A stretch of DNA of 64,000 nt, taken from positions 124,001 through 188,000 of the forward strand of contig JAYWVB010000013.1 in the NCBI GenBank assembly GCA_039881045.1, given 5' to 3'. Every line of letters starts with the position of its first letter. Position 1 is the first letter of the stretch. This stretch comes from Chaetomium olivaceum (lineage: Eukaryota; Ascomycota; Sordariomycetes; Sordariales; Chaetomiaceae). A program made the translations under genes and the position numbers. The notes beneath the pieces were generated by a model. That model was given only the letters and a program-made list of their open reading frames with translations, had not been told where the DNA came from and made no database searches. Shown here one piece after another: positions 1-11,290 of the stretch.

Positions 1-86
1 AAAAACGGTCGTTATGCAACCCAGCAAATCTCGTCAGCAGCATCGTGAAACGCTTCAAAATGTTCAAGAAAAAGACAGGAACCTAC

Positions 87-2256
87 GTGCTTGCTACGCA
101 TGCGGCTCAGACCATGAGCCTGATCCGTTTTGCCGCGGTCCGTTGCGTCACTTCACCCAGTTGGAACAAGAGAGAAAAGATCAAGCAGCGCGCCCCAATT
201 CCGAAATTTTATTTGCTTCCATGGGCCATCAACAACAAACTTAGTTCTGCGGTTCGTTTGAAGCATAGGGACTTACAGCAGTGGGGTCCTATACGATATC
301 TTCCACGGCACAATGTGTTAGTTTCGTGACCAGCACTTCGAAATGAAACTATTGAGGACACTCACATGTTGTTGCCGTCTAACAAATTTGTCAGTTTGCC
401 TGGATTTCCGTGCGTTATCAAGGGAAGGCTGACCACACGCCATGGAACATCCTTACGAGCTATCCCGATTTGACGTCAGCGCGCTCTGAAAGATGGCAAT
501 GCCACGCACTTACGTCATGTGCTCCCCCTGATGCGAGTCAGTGATTTGAGGTCTGAAACTGTGGATTACCTTATCCGGTAGTGACTAGTGACTTACCTCA
601 TTGTTGGTGTCAGGCTGGTACCTGGTTGTCAGCATCGTCGAAATAAACCTACAACTTACCCATCACCTGCGCGTAGGTCAGGTAGGTAGGCATGCTGGGG
701 AGAAATAACGCACGACATCCCCCAAGTTTCTCTGCAACATAATTAGCACAATGGTGGTGGATAAAGTCATGTGAGAAACAAAGGGGTGTACATACGCGGA
801 CCCGCTCCTGGGCCTCGTCCATCGACATATATTGCTGTGCATAGTCAGCAGGATCCCCTGTACCATTGCAGCCACTCAGAGTTAATGCAACTTACGGCCG
901 ACTCAGCCCGTTTCTCCTATACAATGAAAGATGATCAGCCTCTAAATACTGCGCGATGGAGCGGCGGATGATGGGGCGGGAAGACTCACCCTAATCTCTT
1001 TATATTTGGCCTGCGTCATGATTCAGCCAGCTTTGTCACAAATCAAAGATTGTGGAAAAGCATTGCAACAATGGTACTCGCGGCCAGCACAAACCCCAGG
1101 CGCTGGCAAGGTTAGTGGCACTGCTCCGTAGTTGCGTATGTGGATGTCTTACCGCCCTCTCATACTCCATTTCTTAAGTATCAGGCGAGATGTGGTGAGC
1201 TGCTGTTTGCGCTACTCTTGGTACCACAGGCGGGGGTATTATACTTACGGCCGCCTCCTTCTCGAGCCTCTGAACGAACAGTCATATACTTTCGGCATCA
1301 AGAACGAGATTGGGGGAGTCACTCACCTCCAAATCTTTCTTCGCTTGCTGGCAGTGATGGCATGTTAGCAGAGTAAGGAAGGTACAGACATAAACACAGT
1401 TATTAGAGGTGACTTACTTCAGCAGTAAATGGCTGAAGACAAAGTGTCAGCGGCGAATTGCCCAGGGGCTAACCGAATGAGGGAGGAATTCACCTTGAAT
1501 TTCTGGGAAAAAGGAGGTCAGCAGCTGTCAAGATGCGAAATCACCCGGAATATTGCAATATACGTACCTTTTTGGAGGCTTCGGCCTCCTCGGCGGCGGC
1601 GGGGCGTTTTTCTTTCTAATAGCACTATGTTAATCACTAGATGAAACGTGGGGGAGGGCCAATCAATTCCTCAGCGCTCTGAAGAAGTGCTGCTCAGATT
1701 GGTGGCAGAGATATTGGGGCGCCGGAGGACGAGGGAAATGGGGACTCGAGTCTTGTCACTTGTGCCAGCACTGAGCACTAAAGTCGGCCGACCCTTGGCC
1801 CTGGCTGGGCTCGCGGTCACCGTGGCAGGGACTGGGTGCTGAGATAGGGGACATGCAGAGGTGAAAGGGAATGAACACAATGACACAACGAGGGAGTGTG
1901 CACACATGGACTGGAATACCGGGGTGAACTTCGCCCGCCGATCCAGCCAGGCACATCTGCCGTGGTTGTGTGTGGTAGGTACATGGTACTAAGTGACTGC
2001 ACATTTGCACGCCGAATGCATGAAGGCATGAATGCATGAATGCATGAAATACGATCGACCCCGACAAAAAGTGTGATGTGGGTATAAAAGAGTGCTCGGT
2101 ACTCACCGAAGTGGCCGGGGCAGCGGCCGGGGCAGCGACGGGGACGGTGGTGGTGGAGTCCTATCCGAGTATCAGCTATCGGGCTCCGAGTCCGGAGTCG
2201 GGTTTGTGTCATTTGTCATCTGACAAACGGCTAATCGAGTACGCACTTTTGCCATG
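87..2256 (-). CDS. Micro-exon gene, unknown function (partial, runs off left edge)
   Basis: No long ORF exists here, but the minus strand shows a chain of short exons, each between a good branch point plus AG and a GTRAGT-like donor. Proposed exons: 2247-2256 (ATG at 2255), 2107-2160, 1568-1615, 1494-1502, 1418-1432, 1327-1347, 1249-1269, 1153-1164, 1082-1102, 990-1010, 896-916, 796-834, 714-731, 597-614, 514-527, 366-378, 277-288, 87-119. From 2160 to 597 all lengths are multiples of three and every intron is phase 0; the joined frame stays open. Encoded pieces include heptads QAKKDLE, RLEKEAA, AKYKEIR and EKRAESA, then QYMSMDEAQERVR, RNLGDV and PDTNNE. The product starts Ala/Pro-rich and turns into a charged, probably helical protein. 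One donor (at 1081) would be GC, and 1153-1164 could instead start at 1172. An 18-nt exon at 1822-1839 is possible. Upstream pieces (2311-2326, 2400-2418, 2491-2507, 2588-2604) may be leader exons. I do not recognise the family. Confidence 0.72.
2015..2047. repeat. Short tandem repeat, 8-bp unit AATGCATG
   Basis: About four copies of an 8-bp unit, one with GG in place of AT. The tract lies inside the longest intron of the micro-exon gene. Confidence 0.8.
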
Positions 2257-2754
2257 CTATGCACTACGTTAGCATTGCAGGCCAAAACCCAGGCTTCTGG
2301 CGGAACTTACGTGATTGCGTTAAAAGCTGTATGGAAACAGACAAGATGACGTGTCAGCATGGAGCTTGAGCCGTGTCAGATACCTTGAGTTGGACTCACA
2401 CCGTTCTTTGTGATGGGACTGTCAGTGGTGGGCAATATGTTAGCATTCATCTCGCAGTGCAGATATGGGGGATCGGGTCGAGCGACGTACTTGAAGTTCA
2501 GGATCTGCTAAACATAGATACGAAATGTCAGTCTGTCCACAGCCAGCCAGCATTGAGGGCCGTAGGGGGGGAGGACCGGGTACATACGCTTGACGAAGGT
2601 GAGGCTAAAGAGAAAAGGAGAGAAAACGGGCCCAGTCTCGAGGACTCATCGAAATACCAAGCTACCCTGGCGCACAGGTCACGAAATATCACACCTCCAC
2701 GCCTTCCCTCTGTCTTACATGTCCTCGCACGTTCAACGTGATTGCCAAAATAGC

Positions 2755-3053
2755 AGCTGCTGGCAGTTCCTCCCCAGTTCCATCTTCCCCATCCAGTCCC
2801 ATGGCTGGCCCCCTTTGCCTCCCCTTTCCCAGCCTCAAGAGCTCACCGGGCAGGAATGATCTTCCGCTCACACAGGCCTTCGCAGCTAGGATTCGAATCT
2901 TCCGTCATTGCTGTGCAGTACCAGCCGGGACCTTCATGTCGTGTTCAGGATCAACCCACTCCATGTCTAGTAGGTATCTTGGAAGGCGCACTTTATCCAG
3001 CCGTGCCAGAACTGGATGGGGAAGATGGAACTGGGGAGGAACTGCCAGCAGCT
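2755..3053. repeat. 43-bp perfect inverted repeat, arms 2755-2797 and 3011-3053
   Basis: Read on the minus strand, 2797-2755 is identical to the plus strand at 3011-3053. Both begin ACTGGATGGGGAAGATGG and end CCAGCAGCT. The arms are separated by 213 bp and lie between the divergently arranged micro-exon gene and the gene starting at 3177. A transcript through both arms would form a long hairpin. The sequence does not match the transposon or MITE termini elsewhere in the window. Confidence 0.85.
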
Positions 3054-3176
3054 CACAGGGAATCTTAGCAAACCAGACGCAGTCCAGACCGATTCCAAAC
3101 TTCACAACTTCGCTTTGCATCATCGTTCAACCTGTGAGCACACGTCAGTCAAACTCCTTGTCGAGACCCCACAACA

Positions 3177-4205
3177 ATGGATCTCTCTGTCTTGCACAAG
3201 CACGATTCCGGAGACGATACTCTCGTTTCCAACATCATCGGCCTGTTAACGAGCAACTCGTACGCAAACACGGACGATGTTGGTTCGGAGACAAGTGCTA
3301 TGGTAGCCCGTATCCTCGACACGGCAAGGCTTGCTCTTGTCGACCCTGCAATTGATCGGGAGAATCTGTATGACAACTTCAGCATGCTGGTTCAATCGAT
3401 TGACAATAAGCGGCGAGCTACCGTGGCAGAAAAACTTTCCCAGCGTTTTCAGTTCCTGGCCGGCGTCGGCGACTGGGTGGCGGGCATTGTCAATATTGCT
3501 AAGAGCTTGGAAGGCACAGCCCAATTGGACCATCACGATGATATCCAGGGGCATCTCAAAGCTACTGGAATGTCTGCTAGCGATGCCAAAACCTTTGTCG
3601 ATGGGTTCCTCGGATGGAGAATCCTGCACCGAACTTCGGCCACCGATTGCTGGAACATACTAAAAGGAGAACTCCAGAGTATCCGCTCATGGTTTCTTGA
3701 CGGCCAACCAGTGGGAAAGGAACCAGAGACCCCGGGCTTAGTATGTGCCTTCACCATGGTGTTGCTCCGGCCATTCTCAAATTACAAACATACTGACGGA
3801 TCATACCACCAGGATCGGATCAAGTTTATCGCTCAGCTGCAAGGCATTCGGCCACAAGAACTGATCGACGCTATACACCTCTACTCGGATCGGAACAGAG
3901 CCTTCCATAGGGGACCGCTAGACCTTGACAAGTTCGTTGGAGGGGATGGGAAGGTCGATTGGAATGCTGTCGAAGCCAACTGCAAGGAGAAGAAAGCGAG
4001 CCTGGACAATGAAGTCGATGCTGGGACCATTTCGGCAGAGCAGCGCGACCAGTTCCATCTCGCCATCGACAACTGGTTCACATCCCAGAAGGAATCTCCC
4101 AAGGCCAAAGAGGTGCGGGAGGTAGCCAAGCCAAAGCCGGTGGTGCGACCGCTCCCGAGCTACTACGTGAAGGACAAGTGGAAGGACTTCGACTACCAGC
4201 TCTAA
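3177..4205 (+). CDS. Hypothetical protein, 342 aa
   Basis: Single-exon ORF starting MDLSVLHKHDSGDD and ending KDKWKDFDYQL. The start is the first ATG of the frame, in the context ACAACAATGG. The protein is soluble and mostly helical by eye, with no signal peptide and no membrane segment. It is acidic in the first third and lysine-rich near the end. A short stretch near residue 255 (DLDKFVGGDGKVDW) recalls a calcium-binding loop, but no second loop is present, so I do not call an EF hand. Codon use is even and coding-like. I do not recognise the family. The promoter side carries one arm of the 43-bp inverted repeat. Confidence 0.7.
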   Translation: MDLSVLHKHDSGDDTLVSNIIGLLTSNSYANTDDVGSETSAMVARILDTARLALVDPAIDRENLYDNFSMLVQSIDNKRRATVAEKLSQRFQFLAGVGDWVAGIVNIAKSLEGTAQLDHHDDIQGHLKATGMSASDAKTFVDGFLGWRILHRTSATDCWNILKGELQSIRSWFLDGQPVGKEPETPGLVCAFTMVLLRPFSNYKHTDGSYHQDRIKFIAQLQGIRPQELIDAIHLYSDRNRAFHRGPLDLDKFVGGDGKVDWNAVEANCKEKKASLDNEVDAGTISAEQRDQFHLAIDNWFTSQKESPKAKEVREVAKPKPVVRPLPSYYVKDKWKDFDYQL

Positions 4206-7200
4206 CTGCTGCGTTCAAGTTGTCTTACCCATCGGATTGTTCTTTGAGAAGGTTTGTTCTGTGTCTGTACTGGGGGCTTGTGTGTCCGTTCTGGGGGCTT
4301 GTTTCGTTCTTCTGGTGGCTTGATTCGTTCTTTCTGGGGGCTCTTTATGTGCAACGAACTGGGGACTGGTCAGCACGCTGACGCGCTGTGGTGGTCTCGT
4401 ATCTACACTGGTCTGATACGTTGTGCCATCCGCTGATCAGGCTCTGGTTCGCTCAAGTTGCACATCCCCGCTCGCGGGGGGTCGGTCCGATTGGATCCTA
4501 TGGAGACCACCATGGGTGACGGACCGGCCGGGCGGCGAAGCCGGCCTCTGCAACCTCCACGTGGTGCCGCCTGGGAACCTGGTCCTAAATGGATCAGAGC
4601 CAGTGCAGAGACGCAGCATAAGGAACTCAAGATTTCGGCCCCATATTTGTAAGTGCTGACCCACCTCCCCTACAGGTAATGTACTGTACCTTTACCTTAG
4701 GCAACTCTACCTTGCGGTCCAACGAAGCACTTACTAACTCCTTCTCCACGCATCACGTCCACCAATAGTATATGTACGTGCAGTTTGAGTCGACTACCGT
4801 TGTTCCATGTCACACGTAAGCCACAGCAGTTCAGATGAATTCGATACCGTGTTGGGGCTTGTTGAGGTGCTAGTTCGGGGGTTGTGAGGTTCAGAAGCAC
4901 AGCGATCACAAACCCGGTAACCTTCGCTAAGTCTGGGGATCCCATACATTGATCGGTTTTCGTTGTCAGAGAAGTGGACATGGCATGTATTCGTGACAGG
5001 ACTAGAAAGAACGGTGAAAATGCCCAGACAACACACCTGTTAGCAGCATTGGCAGTGACAGTTCATCGTAGTGATCATCATAACCATATCAGGAGCCAGA
5101 GAAAACACACACTAGTGCTGACTGCCACGGCTAACCCGGCCGACAACTGCTTTGATTCCTTTTTGTTTTATGAAGCTTGTGAACTTGGGACAAGAAGAGG
5201 CACCCTCCCAGGATACCTCTGTTGGATTCGCCATATGGAACTGTCTTGCGGAAACCAGTGTTGGAAGTTGTGGCGCTTGAAACACGGAAGCCTGGTTGCC
5301 GATGCTTTAGTGTCAGAGGTGTTCCAGAGGCTGAACAAGAAGCTATTAAAAGGAGGCCAGGGCGATGCCCGCCACGGAGAGAAAAATCAATCAATTTCTT
5401 TCTCCCCATCTTTCCGTCTGAATGTCGTTACCAACAACCTCAGCCTATCGATGCGGAGGGTTTGGAATATCAGGCTCCTGTCTGTACGAGAGGGTCCCCG
5501 CTAGCATGTCTGGCAGCTTTGTTATATGAAGGCATTTAGCTATTTATACTCACGTTGATCCAAAACCTGGCCCTCACTTGCTCAAAACGCACCCCCAGAT
5601 CCTCTTCCATTGCCTACTAGCTAAATACTCACGCGCAATTGCCTTGCGAGAAAGCGAGGGCGAGGTGCTGAGTGACCAGCGAGTAGTACCAAGCACCACA
5701 TGTACAGCCTGGAAGTCCTTCACCATCATTAGGTACCCGGATTATCGCAGCCTCGCAAGCTCTGCAGCATATGGACTTGCCTTAGTCGTCCGCACTCGAA
5801 CAACCAGCCAAGCCCTCACTCCAAGCCATCCATGCCGCTCCCCTTGACCCCGAGATTGCGACGCTCGCCTTGTGTCAAGGCGCCCAGCCCCGGAAAAAAT
5901 GGCCCGGGCTGGGCCTCCTCCTTTTCCATCCCTCTCGCCCCTTCTTCGCGCTCCCGCCTTGCAGGGTAGACACCGCATCTCTCCGGCCGCCAATTCCTCT
6001 CAAATGAATGGTGCAACACGGTGCCTGCCTTTATTGCTGATACAACTGAGGTGGTAGTTGGAGACTGCCCTGCGGCGTAACTGAACGGACCGTTCCAGGT
6101 TGGGCCCGGGAGGTCCATCCACAGGAGCTCGGACCTGCAGGTGGTAGTGGTGGACCGATGGAGGGGACAAGATCATGAACGATATTCATCAGGGCCATTG
6201 ACTGCTAAAGCCTAAACGCTGAGAAATAAAGTTCAAGGCCAAGCTTTTTTAGCGTGGCGTCTCGACTCTGTCTCACAACCCTAGACGCTGTGTTTGATCA
6301 CATCCGATCCGATCAAGCGCAGCACTGGGACTGGCTGCAGGGGCAAGATCCGCGACACGACACCGAAGCGAGTTGCATCCGAGCCAAGTTGCATTGCAAT
6401 CGCTGAATTTTGGTTTACATAGAGACAAGAAGCATCGGCGGCCACAACCTTTGCAGATGGAATGGAAATTGATTCCAGGTTGGAGTTCTTTGGCTTGGCC
6501 TCAGGTGGGGAATTCGTCGTGAAGAAGCCCGTATCCGTAGATGGACATCATATCGGCCCTTGCGTGTTTCTTTCGACACAGCCTAATCAAACCTGGGAGC
6601 AGCTTCCGTTCATCAAATTGACCAAGCGCGGGCAATTTCCATATCTGCGTGAAGATGCAAGGACCACTCAATCCTCCCCCTCATTGTGTCTCGAGTCCAA
6701 AGGCTGGTTTGTTTCGAGTATCAATTATGGCAGGGCTGCGCACAGGACTGTTTGCCAAGCGCGAGATGATGCGCAACAGGAAATGGTGGCCCCTTTGGGC
6801 CCCTGGTTTGCTTGGCGTGCGATCCGGAAACTGCTGTGCCCTTTCGAACCCCCAACCGAACCCCCACGTATGGACGCACGGAGCTGGCGCCGCTTCTCGA
6901 CCCCATGGGTCTCACTTCGACCCTGGCCGGGTTTCTCTAAACACGCAGCCACTCATGGAGATCCGTAGGTTTCTGAGGGGTATCTCCTTGAAACCTTCTT
7001 GACGGTCCTCCTTCATTATCCTCCAGACAACAGCGCGCGGCAGGTGCAGGGCCACACCCTAGTAAGCGCTCGGAAGCCTTCAACCCCGATGCGCCCAGCC
7101 GCCAGCTGTTGTGCTGGCCACGCGAGCCCACTCCGAAGTGGCATGTTGAAGCCTGGAACTGGCCATTGCTGAACGCAAAACAACACCGGTTCATCCGAGC

Positions 7201-7854
7201 CACCGGGGAGCGCCAGCTAGAAGCGAGCGCTGTGGAGTCTCGACGGCCGACCAGGTTCTGTCCAAGCATCCTCGCCTCAGATCTCCGGCCCCTGTGCGGG
7301 TCGACATCAGACGGTCCTCGAACCCCGGGGTGCGGTGCACGTCAGGGAGCCTCAAGGAGGCTCTCGGTAGGGCCCGAGGTCTCGACTCTGCGTCTTGCCT
7401 GTCCCCAGTGCTGCGGCATAAGCGATCCTCCCCGAGCATGGGAGACGTCCAGCCGTTGCCAGACCAAACGATGATGCCCCTCTGCCTTGGCTCATGCTCC
7501 ACCGCCGTCTCTGAGCGACGCGCCAGTATGATCGCCATTAGGGAGCGCGTGCAATGAGCCAAGTCCCTGGCTCGTGTCATCTGGTGTTCCGTCCATCATT
7601 CTCCACAGCTCCCAACTTAGGGAGAGACTTGTATATAATCTCATGATCCGCCGTCTGAGCCCATCTATTATGCCTCCTCCTCATCCAGCAAGTTGTTCGC
7701 CTTCGTTCTTTTTTGTCCATTACCCAGTTCTGTGAACTTTCGTTTCGTTTCAACACTCTTTCAGCTTAATCTACGTTCTCTATAACCGCCAGGCCGGTTT
7801 TTCGATTCTTTGACGCTCAGCTTGATTCAAATTTTCTCAAGACTTTCTATCACC
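4206..7854. other. Long stretch without a convincing gene
   Basis: Only unconvincing ORFs are present. On the minus strand there are a few isolated donor-like sites (GTGAGT at about 5632 and 5554, GTAAGT near 4737) with AG sites nearby. One reading joins a piece near 5632-5666 with 5555-5573 and then an ORF ending near 5440. The phases are ambiguous and the pieces do not support each other as they do in the micro-exon gene. The last 200 bp (from about 7640) are pyrimidine-rich and look like the promoter and leader of the gene at 7855. Confidence 0.5.
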
Positions 7855-9039
7855 ATGTACTCCAAAGTCGCTGTCCTTGCTGCCCTGGTGGCTTTTGCCG
7901 AGGCCCGCTTCGGTCAGGAGGGGGCCGTCCAAAATGTCATCTCTGCTCTAGGCAACTTCGGCAACCCTGGGCAGGCTGCCACTCTTGCTGGTGCCAGCCC
8001 TGGTGTTCTGCTTGGTGGCGCCAACGCGTGCGCCAAGGTAAGCAGACACAACGTCGTGAGTTGATATCTGATGTTAACCCCATTATAGCTCGAGCTTGCC
8101 GACGAGATCGTCGCCACGCTTGGCAACGACCCCGAGGTCATTGCTGCCGCTGCCGCCCTTGTCGCTGCGGAGAAGAACTTCAACCCTTTTGCCTCTGCCA
8201 TCCCCACCATCTGCTCGGATGCCAGCCTCCCTGTCACCCCCGAGCTCCGCGGCATCGTTCCGGCCGTCGACCCGGCTGTTGTCGGCTCCGACGTTGAGAA
8301 CGCCAACGCGGCTTCGTCCATCGCGAACCCATTCAACGCCGACGGTCTGAGCCAGGCTGAGGTTGCCATTGCCAACGGCTTCAGCAACTTCACCTCTCAG
8401 GGATCTGACGGGTCCACTGCTGCGCCTGCTGGCGGAGATGCTGGTGGAGATGCTGGCGGTGACGCGGGAAACAATGGCGGCAACAATGGGAACAACGGCA
8501 ATGGAAACGCTGGCAACGGCAACGGCAACGCGGGCAATGGTAACGCTGGCAACGGCAACGCGGGTTGCGGTGCCGTCCGCACCCTGACCACCGTCATTGC
8601 CGCCCCGACTCAGGGTGCTGACGCCGGCAATGGCAACAACGGTAACGGCAACAACGGCAACGGCAACAACGGCAACGGCAACAATGGCAACGACAACAAC
8701 AACGACAACGGTAATGCTGACAACGGCAACGCCGACAACGCCGGCGGCGCAGCTGACTTCGGCTCGTGCGACCCCACGATCCAGTTCACGGGCGGTCTCG
8801 GCGGGCGCCCGGCGGACGAGTTCACCTTCCAGTCCAACGACGCCCAGATCGCGGCCAACCAGCAGGAGGCCCTCAACCCCAACATCATTACCAACCGCAT
8901 CTGCGACGAGCTGACCAACACCTGCGGCGCCAACCAGGCCGCCAAGGATATCTGCGAGGATGCCCAGGCCCAGATCCAGGCGCTGGGCACGCGCGATGCG
9001 ACCACGGCCCAGGCGTGGAATGGTCTGCTTGGTTTCTAA
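7855..9039 (+). CDS. Secreted Asn/Gly repeat protein, 377 aa
   Basis: Two exons, 7855-8037 and 8089-9039, with a 51-nt intron (GTAAGC to ATTATAG). The start MYSKVAVLAALVAFAEA is a classical signal peptide and was preferred to an in-frame TTG upstream. The mature protein has an Ala-rich helical domain (about residues 20-165), a low-complexity Gly/Asn/Ala tract (about 165-285, broken by one CGAVRTLTTV segment) and a conserved-looking C-terminal domain with several cysteines (GSCDPTIQF, RICDELTNTCG, DICEDA). There is no C-terminal hydrophobic tail, so it is probably fully secreted or held in the wall by the repeat. This type is common in fungal secretomes and usually has no assigned function. 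Confidence 0.85.
8446..8745 (+). repeat. Minisatellite coding for Gly/Asn repeats
   Basis: Imperfect units built from GGCAACGGCAAC and GCTGGCAACGGC, in two blocks separated by a short unique segment near 8566-8620. All units are multiples of three, so length changes would keep the reading frame of the secreted protein. Confidence 0.8.
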
Positions 9040-9891
9040 GCGGCTGGTCTAGTGTTGTGATTGTAGAGGCGGTGGCTGTGGTGTGATTCGGTTGGGCACC
9101 TCAGGTACTCGACGGGCTAGGTGATGGGTTGGAATGGCGACGTGTAACGAGTTCCTTTCTTGTCGGGGTTATCAGCCTTGGAGTTATTGGTGATTGGAGT
9201 TATTGCTAGCTTTCTCAAGCAGTGTGAGAAGTGTACAATTGACTTGATTTGGGGACCTGCTCTGCCTTCATCCTTTGTGAATGTTTTGGATTTTCTTCTT
9301 TTACCTAGTCTAGTGTAGAGAGATATTGGCAATGAATGAAGCCAGCCATTGTTGAGTCTTTTTCTCATCCTTAGCTGTGATTCTAGCCGAGCTACTTTCC
9401 GTGGCGGCTAGATGTAGCCCCGAGCGGCTCAATCAGTCTCCCCAATTCGGATCCATCTCCCGACACTAATGCATGGGGCTGAAATCCACCCTCAATTGAT
9501 ACCACATCCGGGATACGGATGGCGGCACGGGTTGCAGTGGGAGCCACGGAACTCGGCAGAGGTGCATATCGGGACCGTGAATGGCACCCTCCTCGGTTCT
9601 GGATGTTCCGGTTAGTGGGAACGAACCCCTATCTTGGCCAGATTTGTGAGTAGCGTCGCAATATGTGTTGTTGAAAGGAGGTTGAAGATACCGTGGTGTC
9701 TTGGGAACTTGGCAGCAGATGGCGTCATATACCAGGTGAAGATGTGGGAACATTGCTCATGCCTCCACAATTGCCTCAACCCCTTTCGCTGGTGAACTGT
9801 GAAATATTATTGCCGGTCTTTCTCACCCACTCCGAAACCATACTTCGAGTTTCTGCCATTGTTGAAGACAGCGTTGTAAAGAACTAACAAG

Positions 9892-11083
9892 ATGAAAGAA
9901 GCGCTCGTGAGCAAAGGTTAGACACATCTTCCCCCCTTTCTTTTTCGCCCCTATCCCTGACACACCCTCAGGGACCAAGATCCAAATCGTGGACTCACCC
10001 ATTCCGACGCCTAACGACAACCAAGTCCTCATCAAAGTTGTTGTCTCAGGCTGCAACCCCAAGGACTGGAAGCTCCCGGACATCTTTGACAACTCGACCA
10101 ATCAAGGCGACGACATCGCCGGTATCGTCGAGAAGGTCGGGGCCAATGTCTTTGAGTTCAAGCCAGGTGACCGCGTGGCGGCCTTCCACGAGATGCGCAC
10201 GCCCGCGGGCAGCTACGCGGAGTACGCCATCGCCTGGCAGCACACCACCTTCCACATCCCCGCATTCACCACCTTTGAAGGTTCGCCCCCCTCAAAACCA
10301 GCCCTAACCAACCAGCCACCCGAGAGAAAACCTAACAACCCCCCTCAGAAGCCGCCACAATCCCCCTCGCGGCCATGACCTCCGCCGTAGCCCTCTACCT
10401 GCGCCTGCACCTCCCCCAACCCTGGTCGCCCGCCCCCTCCCGTCAACAACAGCCCCACCCACCCACCCCGCTCATCATCTACGGCGCCGCCTCCGCCGTC
10501 GGCATCTACGCCATCCAGCTCGCCCGGCGCAGCAACATCCACCCGCTGCTCTGCGTGGCCGGCCGCGCAGGGCCCTACGTCTCCAACTTCCTGGACCCGG
10601 CGCGCGGGGACGCCGTGATCGACTACCGCGGCGGGGACGAGGCCGTGGTCAGCGGGCTGGTAGACGCGCTGCAGAAACAGGGCCTGGTCGCGGCGCACGT
10701 GCTGGATGCGGTGGCGGAGGGGAGCAGTATCCCGAATATTGCCGAGGTGCTGCGGCGGGTTGGGAGAAGGGGGGCGGATGGGAAGGTGGATGCCAGGGTG
10801 ACGTTCGTGTTGGGCGGGGAGAAGGAGGGGCTGCCTGAGGGGGTGGAGAAAAGTATCACGCTGGTGGGGGGACGTGCATAATGAGGCGAAGGACTTTGGG
10901 TATGTGTACTATCGGTATTTTGCGAGGGGGCTGCAGGAGGGGTGGTTCAAGCCGCAGAGGTTGGAGGTGGTGCCGGGGGGACTGGGGGGCGTGCAGACAG
11001 GGTTGCAGAAGTTGAAGGAGGGGAAGGCGAGTGGGGTGAAGTATGTGTTTAGAATTGACGAGACAGAGGGCGTTGAGCGGTAG
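9892..11083 (+). pseudogene. Zinc-type alcohol dehydrogenase / enoyl reductase-like, frame broken
   Basis: Medium-chain dehydrogenase/reductase family. Exons are 9892-9916, 9972-10280 and 10349 onward; introns are 55 and 68 nt. The start MKEALVSKG is followed by the GroES-like N-terminal domain (VVSGCNPKDWKLP, FKPGDRVAAF, GSYAEYAIA) and a Rossmann part (LIIYGAASAVGIYAIQLARR). It lacks the structural zinc cysteines, as do fungal trans-enoyl reductases and quinone-reductase-like members. The frame stops early at 10882 unless one G is removed from the six-G run 10866-10871. In the other frame the expected C-terminus (EAKDFGYVYYRYF...KYVFRID) continues to 11083. An assembly error or a young null allele would both explain this. 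Substrate unknown; no biosynthetic cluster surrounds it. Confidence 0.8.
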
Positions 11084-11290
11084 AGGAGAAGCGGGTGACG
11101 GTGATAGAAACTCGGTGTTTGTGCCTTTCCAGTTCATTTTTGAGACATCTCCCCCGCCATGCTGGCAGAATATTCGATTAGCATTGTGCCAGCTGCCATA
11201 AACAACGCAACCCGGCCGTAGCTGGAAGTGGTACGGCCTGTAAACCCGAATCTATACATTGCCCAAACTCCATCCATGTATGTCCTCCGC

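Noticed and set aside
1756..2212. Minus ORFs of 116 and 131 codons inside the micro-exon gene
   Set aside because: They lie in its longest intron region, contain the 8-bp tandem repeat and lack motifs.
6462..7580. Several overlapping ORFs of 110-168 codons
   Set aside because: No motif, signal peptide or splice agreement; open on several frames at once, as expected for GC-rich non-coding DNA.
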